Notes: generated from the sequence alone by a model not told the origin. 64,000 bases of DNA from Arthrobacter_N sp051262515 (GCF_051262515.1 NZ_JBIMER010000003.1:1-64000), one strand, 5' to 3'. Positions 16,910 through 26,563 are shown, counted from the stretch's first letter. Program-made: numbers and translations.

Positions 16910-18020
16910 GTGCCGGCTCCTGCGCCGACCGTATCTGGGGCCTCCGACAGTTTGGTCGGCTGTGGACCGAGCGCGCGGTTCTTTGTCGCGAGATCCAGGA
17001 CGGTAGACAGCGATGAGGCCCACGTCGTTGACTCCAAGTCGCCAACATTGACGGCCACAGTCCTTCTGCTGCTCAACACGAATTGGGACAACCAGAATTT
17101 GGATCCAAATCCTTGGCTCCTTACGAACCGCCAGCAGTTGTCTACGACGGTTGAGGCCCTGCTTGGCCGATCCGAAGTCCTAGCCCTACTCGGAGTCGAC
17201 CGCGAAGACATCGACAAGCGGGCGGAGAAATTGAAGGGCGCCATCGCTGCGGCAACTGTTAAGCAGGAGGAGTTGGATCAGGATGCTTTGAACGTGGCAT
17301 CAGTCCCGGAGGAGGCACACCAGCTATTCCGAACGCTTGTAACAGACGCATGGGAAGAGAAGCGATCCATGCTTGCACTGTTCCTTTCGGCTGGCGGTCG
17401 GCTGATGCAGGATGTCGGTGATGTTCCGACGAAGAGGTTGGCTTTGGCTCCCAGGCTGGAGTCCAAGCTGTGGGCCGTGGAGTACGCGAACCCATTTGGC
17501 TTTGGCTACATAGCCCAGCACTGCGGGCAAGAACTAGCGCAAGGCGAGAATCGACACCTCGTAGCAAGAATGCGCGATTCGGGCAGCACCGAGCACGAGG
17601 TCGAGTCCATCCCGCACGATTCGGACTGGGACGACCTACCGTCCCGGCTAGATGAGCTCGTCCGGCGTATGCGCGATGAGGGCTACCATCCATCACTACT
17701 TCTCCATCCTCGGAGTCGGCAACTCATTCGTTCGTTACCTGTCGAACCGATCGTGGATACCGAACTCTTAGATGGCCGAACAGCCAACATCAGAGGGCAG
17801 CGATGGGCTGATCGTTGCGCACACGTCCCTCATCGACGACCAAACCATTCTTGTCGTGGATTCCCGGGCATGGGGCGAATTACGGGAGGGGACGGAGGGC
17901 AGTGGAGGCGGCATCGAAAGGCGAGGGTCGCGCAGGACACGTTTCTCGAACTGCACAGTTCGGAGCAATACAATGCGGCGGCTTAGCAGTGTTGACCATA
18001 GGCGCCGACCTTGCCCGTAG
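16910..18020 (+). pseudogene. Frameshifted gene of unknown family
   Basis: One frame runs from GTG 16910 (true start uncertain; TTG 17049 is possible) to about 17770 and encodes a plausible helical protein containing VEALLGRSEVLALLG, AHQLFRTLVTDAWEEKRSML and HPSLLLHPRSRQLIRSLPVEP. After 17770 this frame turns into Arg/His-rich nonsense, while the next frame, from ATG 17772, continues sensibly with DGLIVAHTSLIDDQTILVVDSRAWGELREG before it too degrades near 17880. A further frame then carries a short plausible segment. This pattern fits one gene broken by at least one frameshift. No family is recognised. It is divergent from the zinc-ribbon nuclease gene. Confidence 0.45.
16943..16955 (-). promoter_or_regulatory. 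Second copy of the shared 13-base motif
   Basis: On the minus strand this reads CCAAACTGTCGGA, 68 bases upstream of the ATG at 16875. The other copy is at 4737-4749. It is followed on the minus strand by CCCAGATACGG, which could hold a weak -10 element. Confidence 0.35.
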
Positions 18021-18463
18021 ACGTAGGGCCGGTCCTGAACTTGGCTGTCGTCGCGTTTCATGTAGGGCTCCGGATTGAGCTGCCCAAAGCCCACGTGAAA
18101 GGGAACGTGCGGGTGCCTTCGGTATTCGGCTCCGGTTGCGACGGTCCCATGTACACGTCATTAGGCATGTGCGCCTGAACCACCGCTTAGACGTGTCAGA
18201 TTAGGACCCTGCACCGTGCACTTGGTGTCGCGTCCGTCCGACTCCTCGGTACTGCTGAGCAACTCGTCGGGGAGCATGAGCCGATTGGCGAGCGTTAGCT
18301 TCAGCGCCTTTTCGATCAACTCCGCCAAAGTCACGCGGTGCACGGCGCACTTGGGCGACAAGACCGAGATCACCCCGTTGTCGAAGGTCGCCAAGCGGTT
18401 CGGGATCGACCTCGGTTCGGTCTGAGCTCACAATACGAGACGGCATAGGAATACGGTGGGTGC
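18021..18463. other. Intergenic stretch before the DUF262 pair
   Basis: Two opposing short frames overlap around 18161-18425 (77 codons on minus, 70 on plus). Neither has a clear start signal, so neither is called. The promoter of the DUF262 operon is presumably in the A/T-richer segment 18425-18460. Confidence 0.4.
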
Positions 18464-20209
18464 ATGGACGCAATACTCGAGCGACGTGCCGTCGGAGACA
18501 TCGCGGGATCATTCTTCGTTCCCGCGTACCAGCGCGGCTATCGGTGGGGGGCCGAGGAGGTCGGGCGTTTGCTCGACGACATTTGGACGAGTAACGGGGA
18601 CCCCTACTATCTACAGCCGGTCGTCGTGAAGCCGATGGGGGAGGGCAGGTGGGAGTTAATCGACGGACAACAGAGGCTGACCACGTTGTTTCTCATATTC
18701 CAGTACATGCGGAGCGAGGGCCTACAGAACGCCGGCGCAGGATTTACGATCGAGTACGAGACGCGAAGCGGAAGCGCAGATTTCCTGAGCAGTCCGACGG
18801 AAAAGCGCCGACGCGAGAACATTGACTTCCATCACATCTTCGCCGCCTACGCGCACATCAGCCGATGGTTCGATAAGTACGAGCACCGCAAGCAATGGGC
18901 CGCGAACCGGTTCTACGACTACCTTTTCGAGTCGGTCCGAGTGATTTGGTATGAAGCCGGGAAGGAACTTGACTCCATCGCGCTCTTCACGCGATTGAAC
19001 GTTGGACGGATACCGCTCTCGGATGCCGAACTCGTTAAGGCTCAATTGCTCGCCAAACTCCAGCATTGCGCGGGTTTCTCTGACCGTAGCGAGCAGACCG
19101 CCGCTCAGTGGGACCAGTTCGAACGTGACCTCCGAGTGCCGGAGGTCTGGTCGTTCGTAACCACGCTTAGCGAGGATGAACCGACGCGAATTAGCTTGAT
19201 TTTGGATACCCTCGCGGATCGTCGCGGAGGCACACCACCAGATGGGCATCGACCGCGGTACTACACGTTCGAGACGCTGCGGCCAGTGATCGACGAGGAC
19301 CCGCAGGTGTTCTGGGACGACGTGGTTATGCTGCATTCTCTTATCGTCGGCTGGTACGAGGATCGCGACATCTTCCACAAGGTGGGTTACTTGGTGGCGA
19401 CCCGCAAACACACGTTCGCGGGCCTTCTCGAAGCAGTGACCGGGCTGACTAGGCCCGCGCTCCAGGCCGTGCTCGATGAACTCATCGCCAAGCATTTGGA
19501 CTTAAGCGCTGGCCAGGTCGCTGACCTTGACTACCAGAAATCGGGTTCGAGATGCTCGGACGTCCTCCTCCTGATGAATGTGGAGACAGTCCGCCTGCGA
19601 TTCGACTCTACGGAGCATTACTCGTTCCATGCGCACTCACGTGGCGTCTGGTCGCTCGAACACATCCACGCGCAGAACGCCCTTGACCTCAAGCGCGACG
19701 AGAAGGTGTGGACCGAATGGCTCCGGCTTCACCGCGGCGCCATCAGCGACGTCCCGAGTATCGACGAGGACCTACGCAAGAACCTCTTGGCCGAAATCGA
19801 CGGCGTCCTCGCGGCGATCGCCAACCCTCGGGTCGTCGCGGTGGGCACTCAGTTCGATCAGACCAAATCCCTCGTCGAGACTGCGCTAACCGAGGGAAAA
19901 GCTGATGGCGATGACGGCGTGCATACGATCTCCAACCTTGCGTTGCTAGCGAGCGGCGACAACAGTGCCCTGTCGAACTCGACATTCGAAGTGAAGCGGA
20001 GGGAGATCATCGGTCGGGACAAAACGGGCTCCTACATCCCCCCTTGCACCCGCAACGTGTTCCTGAAGTACTACACCGACGCTGACGACCAGCAGATCCA
20101 TTTCTGGGGAGTTCAGGACCGAGAGGCGTATCTGGACGCGATTCTGGAGGCGATCCAGCCGTACCTGAGGCCCGACCCTGAGCTGAACGATGAGGAGTTC
20201 ACCCCGTGA
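18464..20209 (+). CDS. DUF262/DUF1524 (GmrSD-type) nuclease
   Basis: This 581-residue protein has both domains of GmrSD-type modification-dependent restriction enzymes. The N-terminal DUF262 part shows FFVPAYQRGYRWG (residues 17 to 29) and IDGQQRLTTLFL (about 66 to 77), the ParB-like NTP-binding motif. Near residue 400, SLEHIHAQNA begins the DUF1524 HNH-type nuclease, followed by TISNLALL (about 487) and NSTFEVKRREI (about 505). GmrSD enzymes cleave phage DNA carrying modified cytosines using NTP hydrolysis; the substrate here is unknown. It starts at ATG 18464 behind GGTGGG, and its stop overlaps the next start as GTGA. The second gene is a DUF262 paralogue, so they probably work as a pair in phage defence. 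Confidence 0.85.
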   Translation: MDAILERRAVGDIAGSFFVPAYQRGYRWGAEEVGRLLDDIWTSNGDPYYLQPVVVKPMGEGRWELIDGQQRLTTLFLIFQYMRSEGLQNAGAGFTIEYETRSGSADFLSSPTEKRRRENIDFHHIFAAYAHISRWFDKYEHRKQWAANRFYDYLFESVRVIWYEAGKELDSIALFTRLNVGRIPLSDAELVKAQLLAKLQHCAGFSDRSEQTAAQWDQFERDLRVPEVWSFVTTLSEDEPTRISLILDTLADRRGGTPPDGHRPRYYTFETLRPVIDEDPQVFWDDVVMLHSLIVGWYEDRDIFHKVGYLVATRKHTFAGLLEAVTGLTRPALQAVLDELIAKHLDLSAGQVADLDYQKSGSRCSDVLLLMNVETVRLRFDSTEHYSFHAHSRGVWSLEHIHAQNALDLKRDEKVWTEWLRLHRGAISDVPSIDEDLRKNLLAEIDGVLAAIANPRVVAVGTQFDQTKSLVETALTEGKADGDDGVHTISNLALLASGDNSALSNSTFEVKRREIIGRDKTGSYIPPCTRNVFLKYYTDADDQQIHFWGVQDREAYLDAILEAIQPYLRPDPELNDEEFTP

Positions 20210-22506
20210 AGGGACACAAGACAACATTCGCCGGGATGTTCGGCCACGCGACGGGTGAAATGCCGAGGGTCGCACGAATCGAGATTCCCCTCATCCAGCG
20301 CGACTACGCGCAAGGTAGAAAAGGGGAACTCGTCGAGACGATTCGACATGACTTCCTCGATGTAGTCATCGAGGCGGTTGTCGGCGGCGAACCCTTGAAT
20401 CTCGATTTCGTTTACGGGGAGATAGAGGACTCGGCGCTCAAGCCGTTGGACGGACAGCAACGCCTCACTACGCTCTTCCTCCTGCACTGGTACCTCGCGG
20501 CGCGAACCGAACGACTGGGTGACGCGGAAGGAATCCTCAAGCTGACGTACGCGACTCGCCCGACAGCCGAGCTCTTCTGTCGGCAGCTCGTGAACCCGCA
20601 GCATCCACTGACCGACGACTTCACCGTGCCATCCGAATGGATCACCAACCAGTCGTGGTACCTATATGCATGGCGGCACGATCCGACGGTCCAGGCGATG
20701 CTCGTAATGTTGGACGCCATCCACGATCGACTCGGCAAACCGCACGTCAATCTCGAGGAGGCGTGGTCGCGCCTGATCGCCGAGGATCGGCCGGCGGTCT
20801 CGTTCTACTTTCTCCCCCTTGATGACATGCCTTCTGGGGACGAGCTGTACATCAAGATGAATTCCCGCGGGAAACCGCTGACAGACTTCGAGAACTTCAA
20901 GGCCCGATTCGAGAAGCTACTCTCGGGGGGGATCGACGCGGAGAGGTTCGACCGCATCGTTCACAAGATCGATGGTGCCTGGACGGACGTCCTGTGGCAG
21001 TTCGACGGTGGCGACGACATCGTCGACGACGAGTTTCTTCGGTACTTCGAGTTCGTGGTCGAAGTGTGCGAGTGGCGGGACGGTGAGACGATGCAAAGCG
21101 CAACCCTGCTCGAGCGCACAGAGCGGGCTTTCGGGCCCGCGAATCCACGACGTGAACGGCACCTGGACTTCATGGAACACGCGTTCGACACGTGGGTGGG
21201 TGTTGACGACGTCCGCGCGGTGTTCGCGAGCGTGTTTACCGATTCGGATTGCGCACAAACGGCAGCCGACCAGAAAAAGATCCCGCTTTTCGACGCCACC
21301 GACATCAACCTGCTTGCGTCCTGTTTGCGCAGTTATGGCATTAAGCGTGGACGCAACCGTCAATTCCCCTTGGCGGAGACGCTGTTCCTGCTCGCCGTGC
21401 TTGTTCACCGGCAGTACAGAACCGATGATTTCGCGGCGCGAATTCGTGTCTTGCGCAACCTCATCGACCTTGCGGACAACGAGGTCCGTGAAGCTCGCAT
21501 GACAGACCTTGTTCCGGGCGTCGAGATGTTGATCAGAGGCGCGTCGCTCGAGGAGCTTCGTGGTTTCAACCCCGATCGAGTCCGTGACGAGCAGGCAAAG
21601 CAAGCGTTCAACGGCACTGATCTCGAGGTGGTCATTCATCGCCTTGAAGATCATCCGCTTCTCCGCGGCCGAATCTTCGCGTTCGATCTGGATCCAGCAA
21701 CGCTTGCGGCGCGCGCCAATGCATTCGTACGAGTGACTGAACCGAATGCGTGGGGACTCTTCGCTGCCTCGCTGCTCGCCAAAGGTGATTATGGCTTCGA
21801 CCTCGGCAGCGGGCGTGTCAGACAATTCGGAACACCCGCGGTGAAGCAGGCGTCGCGATGGCGGGAAGTGTTCTCCCACTCCGGCCGCGGGAGAAACGGC
21901 GAGCTGCGTTCGGCACTTGCCGCCCTACTTGACGAGGTCTCCGCCTCCGACGAACCCACGCTGAACAGCCTGGCGCGCGCTGTCGCTGAGTTCGTCGCCT
22001 CCCGTCACGCATCCGGCAGGCTCGACTGGCGCTATTACTTGGTCGCCTACCCAGCAATGCGCGAAGGCGCAACGGGGATCTACTACGGCGAGCACCGACC
22101 CACTCGGGGAATTTGGGGCTACTCGATGTGCATGCTCCGCACCGCCTCGTTGACGGGAAGCGCCTACTATCGAGACCCCTACCTGCTCGCGATCTACCGC
22201 GCCAGCGCGGTCGAGGACCGACTCAATGACCCTTGGTTTCGAGGTTACGAGACGGCACCGCGATGGCTTCAGTTCTCGCGGAGCGGCGGCGGCATCCGGT
22301 GCGTCGAAGAAGGCTTCCAACTGGCAGCGCCCCAGGATGCCGACGCCTCAAACCGTTTTCACGCGATTTGTCGGGCGCACGGCGCCACAGGTGCGGGGTT
22401 CCTCCCCATCCGCCAGGTAGAGGTCGATGGAGAACTAATCGATGCGGAGGATCGAGTCGTCGTAGGTGCCGCACTCGTGCGGGCGCTGGTCGAAGCGGGA
22501 ATATAA
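20206..22506 (+). CDS. Large DUF262 partner protein without HNH motif
   Basis: This 766-residue protein starts at GTG 20206, overlapping the stop of the upstream DUF262/DUF1524 gene, which implies translational coupling. Residues about 20 to 190 form a DUF262 domain, with IEIPLIQRDYAQGR, LDFVYGEIED and LDGQQRLTTLFLLHWY (DGQQR near residue 82), followed by ELYIKMNSRGKPLTDFENFKARFE (about 208 to 231). The rest is long and helical with no recognised nuclease motif. DUF262 proteins bind and hydrolyse NTPs. Paired DUF262 genes of this layout occur in defence islands; a reasonable inference is that this member senses or regulates and the upstream protein cuts. Confidence 0.8.
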   Translation: MKGHKTTFAGMFGHATGEMPRVARIEIPLIQRDYAQGRKGELVETIRHDFLDVVIEAVVGGEPLNLDFVYGEIEDSALKPLDGQQRLTTLFLLHWYLAARTERLGDAEGILKLTYATRPTAELFCRQLVNPQHPLTDDFTVPSEWITNQSWYLYAWRHDPTVQAMLVMLDAIHDRLGKPHVNLEEAWSRLIAEDRPAVSFYFLPLDDMPSGDELYIKMNSRGKPLTDFENFKARFEKLLSGGIDAERFDRIVHKIDGAWTDVLWQFDGGDDIVDDEFLRYFEFVVEVCEWRDGETMQSATLLERTERAFGPANPRRERHLDFMEHAFDTWVGVDDVRAVFASVFTDSDCAQTAADQKKIPLFDATDINLLASCLRSYGIKRGRNRQFPLAETLFLLAVLVHRQYRTDDFAARIRVLRNLIDLADNEVREARMTDLVPGVEMLIRGASLEELRGFNPDRVRDEQAKQAFNGTDLEVVIHRLEDHPLLRGRIFAFDLDPATLAARANAFVRVTEPNAWGLFAASLLAKGDYGFDLGSGRVRQFGTPAVKQASRWREVFSHSGRGRNGELRSALAALLDEVSASDEPTLNSLARAVAEFVASRHASGRLDWRYYLVAYPAMREGATGIYYGEHRPTRGIWGYSMCMLRTASLTGSAYYRDPYLLAIYRASAVEDRLNDPWFRGYETAPRWLQFSRSGGGIRCVEEGFQLAAPQDADASNRFHAICRAHGATGAGFLPIRQVEVDGELIDAEDRVVVGAALVRALVEAGI

Positions 22507-22842
22507 ACTCAACGGCGTACCGTGGTCATCGCCTCGTGGTGGGAGGCGAAAAGTTCTACTCCAACATGTCACGGCCAACATGAAGTATACGTCGGCGGCG
22601 GCCCCGGCCGACCGGGATGCCCCCGCACGCGGGACACGTGTCCAGCGATCACCCGGATTTTTTTCTTGGTCCTGGCCGGCTGGAGGTGTCCCGGCGAGGG
22701 ACCGGCTTATGGGCAACTTCTCACTCTCCATCAGATGAGGCATTGGTGTGACGGTGTCGACGCCACGGTCGATGAGACGATTCCCATAAGACCTGCCCGA
22801 TAAAATGCCCGGTGAGGGTGCGCTAAACGCTACAGGTCAAGC
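22507..22842. other. Spacer after the DUF262 pair
   Basis: No gene is supported. It contains a perfect GGACACGTGTCC palindrome near 22632 and a T-rich run near 22660. The bases just before 22843 may derive from the res region of the resolvase whose start remains there. Confidence 0.4.
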
Positions 22843-22893
22843 ATGCTCATCGGATACGCCCGCGTCTTGACCAACGACCAAGACCTAGCTGGC
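22843..22893 (+). pseudogene. Serine resolvase N-terminal stub
   Basis: ATG 22843 encodes MLIGYARVLTNDQDLA, a near-copy of the first residues of Tn3-type resolvases and invertases, whose start normally reads MLIGYARVSTxDQ with the catalytic Ser; here that position is Leu. Homology stops after about 16 residues and the frame continues into unrelated sequence. It is the relic of a transposon end. Confidence 0.65.
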
Positions 22894-23116
22894 GGTGGGT
22901 TTCGGTCGTTCGGTCAATGGGTCTCCTTGGCCCGGGCAGCTCCGCTGGAAGGGAGTCCGGTGCGGGTTGGACCGGTGACGGGACGTCTTTTGAGTTGACG
23001 GGCAAGCCGGCAAGCCGGCCACGAACGTTTGTACCTTGCCGGCACGGGGCCACGACGTTGCTATGCTCACGATGGTCCACGAGTGATGAGTCCTATGGGG
23101 GGGGTTGCGGAGCCGC

Positions 23117-23881
23117 ATGGCTGACGACGACGTAAAGTACGAATTGAAGACCGTGCGGACGATCCGCGGCACCGAAGCCAGAATGACGGCGAAGTGGCAG
23201 AAAGACGGCTGGGAGCTCGTCACCCAAAGCCAGGGCCGGCTGCAGGCGCAGATCACCTTCCGTCGCCCGAAGGCGAAGCTGCCGTGGCGCCTATTGGCAG
23301 TGGCGGGCGGCCTAATCATCCTCGCTGTCACCATCGGCGCGATCCAGGGCGGAAACGGCAGCCCCGAGCCAACCACTTCACCGACCGAGGGGGCGATCGC
23401 GCCGAGAGAACAGCCCTCGGAAGAACTCGCCGATGAACCGCTTTCAGAAAAGTCCACCGACGAACCGGCGTCGAGCGAACCGGCCGATGAAGAGGCGCTA
23501 ACTGTAAAGAACAATGAGGATCTTGCAGCCCTTTTGGCAGGGTCGGAACAAGGTCCCGTTGTTGAAGACTTTGCAACCGCGTACGAGGGCAGAGTCATTG
23601 AATTCGATGGCAGTATCGGCGCTATGGCCCCTCATGGCGAATACCAAACACGCTATGACATCTTGATTTCGGCTGGGAATTACAGTGAAACCCACTCGTC
23701 GGGAGGACCTAACTTTCAGTTCCGCGATGTTAATACCACCCATGACCTACACCTCACCGGCGCTAACATTCCGGATTCGATCGGCGTAGGAGACAATCTT
23801 CGCCTTGTTGCTCGAGTCGGAGACTTCGACCCGGATAAGATCCTCTTCTTTCTTGAACCGATTTCCACCCAGTTCCGATAG
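23117..23881 (+). CDS. Membrane-anchored DUF4839 protein
   Basis: This 254-residue protein starts at ATG 23117 (GGAG upstream). Residues 1 to 55 form a soluble domain (KYELKTVRTIRGTEARM, KWQKDGWELVTQ) seen at the N-terminus of many actinobacterial membrane proteins. One membrane segment spans about 58 to 80 (WRLLAVAGGLIILAVTIGAI). An acidic Ser/Pro/Glu linker follows, then a C-terminal DUF4839 domain (about 130 to 254) with NNEDLAALLAG, FDGSIGAMAPHGEYQTRYD and the closing FFLEPIST. DUF4839 probably sits outside the cell; its role is unknown. The second half of the gene is noticeably richer in A and T than the first, hinting at a mosaic origin. Confidence 0.8.
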   Translation: MADDDVKYELKTVRTIRGTEARMTAKWQKDGWELVTQSQGRLQAQITFRRPKAKLPWRLLAVAGGLIILAVTIGAIQGGNGSPEPTTSPTEGAIAPREQPSEELADEPLSEKSTDEPASSEPADEEALTVKNNEDLAALLAGSEQGPVVEDFATAYEGRVIEFDGSIGAMAPHGEYQTRYDILISAGNYSETHSSGGPNFQFRDVNTTHDLHLTGANIPDSIGVGDNLRLVARVGDFDPDKILFFLEPISTQFR

Positions 23882-23906
23882 ATCGTCGAAACCTCGTGTT
23901 CCTGCC

Positions 23907-24680
23907 ATGACTAAAGGTCGCGGTGGGGTGCCAGCTGGGGGAGGGATGCAACGCGCCCACGGACGGAGCCACCGGCTTGGGTCGCTAGGGGCCTTTAGTC
24001 AGTATTCGTTCGAGCGTAATGGACAACCGGCTATGAACCAGGGCGGTTCATTGAAGTCGGATCGCTTGACGCCCGAGCACGTGCAGCTGCCTTGCTGCTT
24101 GACTTGCAATACGGCTCTCAACGACAGATTCGAACTCCGTATCGAGCGTCCGTGGAGAAATTCCTTCCTAGCGGATCGCTCGGGGGGTTCGGAGGCCGAA
24201 GAAGTGGGCTTGTGGTTGCTTAAGACTTGTTTGCTGCTGGCGCACCCGGCCCAGAAGACAGGCTGGGGTGTGAACGAACTTTCGTGGTCGGGTGCCTCTA
24301 GTCCGCTTTCTTGCGATTGGATGATCTCGGGCAGTGGACCGCCAAGCGACATCAGCCTCTTCGCTCATCGTTTTTATGACGACCGGCTCGGAGTGCCGCC
24401 GTTCAAGGTGGCGCTGCCTGAACTCCGGGCGGACGACCACGTTTGGCTTTGCCAGAGTGTGCAGCTAGGACTTCGAGATTGGGGAATGACGCTGATTCAT
24501 CACCCCGGATGGGTATTTGAGCACCCCTCCACGACACCTAACTCCGTCGTGGGAATCTGGCCCGCATCGGGCCCTATTAGTTCATCGTCGTTGGTGCCTC
24601 AGCCGACTTGCCCATGGATATACACTCGGGGGTCTCTCGTAGTACTCGACTCGATGATTTCGACTCATCGGCGGGCCTAA
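23907..24680 (+). CDS. HNH-like protein, start uncertain
   Basis: The frame from ATG 23907 encodes 257 residues. Around residues 50 to 80, LTPEHVQLPCCLTCNTALNDRFE matches the EHV...CxxCN core seen in HNH endonucleases, but the usual N-terminal CxxC half of the zinc site is not visible. The following helical part (EEVGLWLLKTCLLLAHP, SLFAHRFYDDRLGVPPFKVALPEL) continues as in larger HNH-associated proteins of unknown role. None of the possible starts (23907, 23946, 24032) has a proper ribosome binding site, so the gene may be N-terminally truncated. It lies 25 bases after the DUF4839 gene on the same strand. Confidence 0.5.
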   Translation: MTKGRGGVPAGGGMQRAHGRSHRLGSLGAFSQYSFERNGQPAMNQGGSLKSDRLTPEHVQLPCCLTCNTALNDRFELRIERPWRNSFLADRSGGSEAEEVGLWLLKTCLLLAHPAQKTGWGVNELSWSGASSPLSCDWMISGSGPPSDISLFAHRFYDDRLGVPPFKVALPELRADDHVWLCQSVQLGLRDWGMTLIHHPGWVFEHPSTTPNSVVGIWPASGPISSSSLVPQPTCPWIYTRGSLVVLDSMISTHRRA

Positions 24681-25015
24681 GGACGTGAGGGGCAGACACG
24701 GATTTCGGAGCGCTGCCAGGCGTCATGGCCATTGCGACGCCGCCAGTTGCCGATAGAGGCAATTGACGCAACACCCCGTAGACCGCACGGGTGACGGGTC
24801 AGTGGTGGTTGACCTACGCCCCAAGCAAGCTGCAACACGCAGCGCGGGTGACTGACCTGAAGGGCGCCCGGGGGTCGGAGATAAGCACCGATGTGTCCAG
24901 CCGCCTGGTATCCGGTCAGGGTGCGGGCCGGAACCGGTGGCAACGGTATCCACCGACCCCGGGAAGGGCGCGCATGGAACGGTTCCGTGCCCCGCACGCC
25001 CGGACCGCCTTGGCG
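24681..25015. other. Spacer between convergent genes
   Basis: No gene or clear terminator is seen in these 335 bases between the HNH-like gene and the Ig-repeat protein, which converge here. Confidence 0.45.
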
Positions 25016-26563
25016 TTAGATCCGGACGGACCCGGTGGTGGTGCTTGCGGTGAGGTAGCCGGCTTTGGTTCCGGTGTGCCGCACGGCGATGCGGTGGCCG
25101 ATGTCGGTGCGCTTGATGACGTAGGTCCGGGAGGTAGCGCCGCGGATGGGCTTGCCGTCGCGCAGCCACTGGTAGGTGACCCGGGTGCCGGCGGTCCACT
25201 TCTGGAGCGGGTAGTTCCTTCCCGCCAGGGCGTTCCCGGGTTCCCACGACCCGTACGGTTCGATCCGGGGGACGGTGAGTTTGCGCAGGCTGGCTTTTAT
25301 CGCCGGGGACGTGGTGGTCCGGATCGCGTAGCCGGGCAGCCGTCCGGTGACCTTGACGGTGATCCGTCGGGCGTGGTCCGCCGCGGTTGTCTTGTAGGTG
25401 GCGCGGGTCGCCCATCTGATGGGTTGGCCTTCGCGGAGCCACTGGTAGGTGAACCCGGTGCCTTTCGTCCAGGTGCCGGGCACGGCGCTCAGGGTCGATC
25501 CCACCCAGGTGCTGCCGGCGGCGCGCGGCGTGGAGGCCGTGAGGGTGCCGTAGCCGACGGTGCGCGTTGGGGAGTGCTGGACCACCGTCTGCTGGGCGAA
25601 CGGTAGGTTGGTGGACGTGGTGACCCGCAGTTGGAGGGTCTTGCCGCGGTCCGCCGGAACCGGGGTGTAGCGGGCTGCGGTGGCGCCGGGGACCGGTTGC
25701 CCGCCGGAGAGCCACTGGAACTTCTGGGTGCTGGTGGCGGCGGTGTAGTTTCCGAGGATGCTGGCCACCGGCGTGTGCCCGCCGGATGCCGCGGTGCCGA
25801 CCCGGACGGTTCCGAGGGTGACCGGTCCCAGCGGCAGAGTGCCCTTGCCGGGGACGAAGGTGGTGGTGCGTTCGCGGACCGTGCCGTCGTCCCATCGGGC
25901 GGTGGCCCGGAGAGTGACCGTGGAGCCGGCCAGGCCCAGCGGCAGCGTGAACGTCCGCGATGAGGACGAGGTGGTCAGCCCGATGGCCGACTTGCCCCAC
26001 CAGAGGTGGGTGACGGTGGCGCCGGGGGCGTCCAGGTGGGCGGTGACGGTCGAGGTGGTGGTGCGGGTCCCGGAGACGGCGAGTTCCCCCACGGGGTGCG
26101 TGGGGTCGTCGACCGTGATGGACGGTCCGGGGGTCGTCCAGCTGCTGGCGGTGTAGTTGCCGGCGGCGTCGGCCATGCCGATGGTGCCCAGCGGGTAGGT
26201 GCCGTAGGGCACGTCGCGGGGGATGGCGTAGCCGAAGCTGCGGGTCCAGGTTCCGTCGCCGTTGTCCACGATCGGCCCGGCGGTGTAGTCGGGGTTGGAC
26301 AGGCCGGGGTGGCGCAGGGGGAGGGTGGCGGTGAAGGCGAGGTTGGCTATGGCCCCGTCGTCGGAGGCCGTGGCCTCGAACGTGAACGGCTCCCCGGGGG
26401 CGACGGTGTCCGGCGCCCCGGTGAACGAGACCAGGGTCGGTGCGGTGGTGTCCGCGGCCGCCTCCGTGGCCGGTGGCTCGTCGGCGTGCGCGGCGGGCGG
26501 TGCCCCGGCGATGGCGATGGAGGCCGCCGCGATGCCCGCGGCGAGCTTGTTGATGACGCGCAT
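25016..26563 (-). CDS. Secreted Ig-like repeat protein
   Basis: This 515-residue protein has a signal peptide (basic start, hydrophobic core AAGIAAASIAIAGAPPAAHA, cleavage near residue 27). Several beta-sandwich repeats follow. The last three end in the recognisable unit TYQWLRDGKPIxxAT...TYxxxxxDxxxxIxVxxTGxxxGY, the bacterial Ig-like repeat typical of Micrococcaceae exported proteins. There is no LPXTG sorting signal or membrane anchor, so it is probably released or loosely held at the wall. ATG 26563 has an AGGAAG site upstream. It likely mediates binding at the cell surface, but the ligand is unknown. It stands alone in the island. Confidence 0.8.
   Translation of the reverse strand: MRVINKLAAGIAAASIAIAGAPPAAHADEPPATEAAADTTAPTLVSFTGAPDTVAPGEPFTFEATASDDGAIANLAFTATLPLRHPGLSNPDYTAGPIVDNGDGTWTRSFGYAIPRDVPYGTYPLGTIGMADAAGNYTASSWTTPGPSITVDDPTHPVGELAVSGTRTTTSTVTAHLDAPGATVTHLWWGKSAIGLTTSSSSRTFTLPLGLAGSTVTLRATARWDDGTVRERTTTFVPGKGTLPLGPVTLGTVRVGTAASGGHTPVASILGNYTAATSTQKFQWLSGGQPVPGATAARYTPVPADRGKTLQLRVTTSTNLPFAQQTVVQHSPTRTVGYGTLTASTPRAAGSTWVGSTLSAVPGTWTKGTGFTYQWLREGQPIRWATRATYKTTAADHARRITVKVTGRLPGYAIRTTTSPAIKASLRKLTVPRIEPYGSWEPGNALAGRNYPLQKWTAGTRVTYQWLRDGKPIRGATSRTYVIKRTDIGHRIAVRHTGTKAGYLTASTTTGSVRI

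Noticed and set aside
18161..18425. Two opposing short frames before the DUF262 operon
   Set aside because: Both are plausible in places but neither has a good start, and only one could be real; left uncalled.
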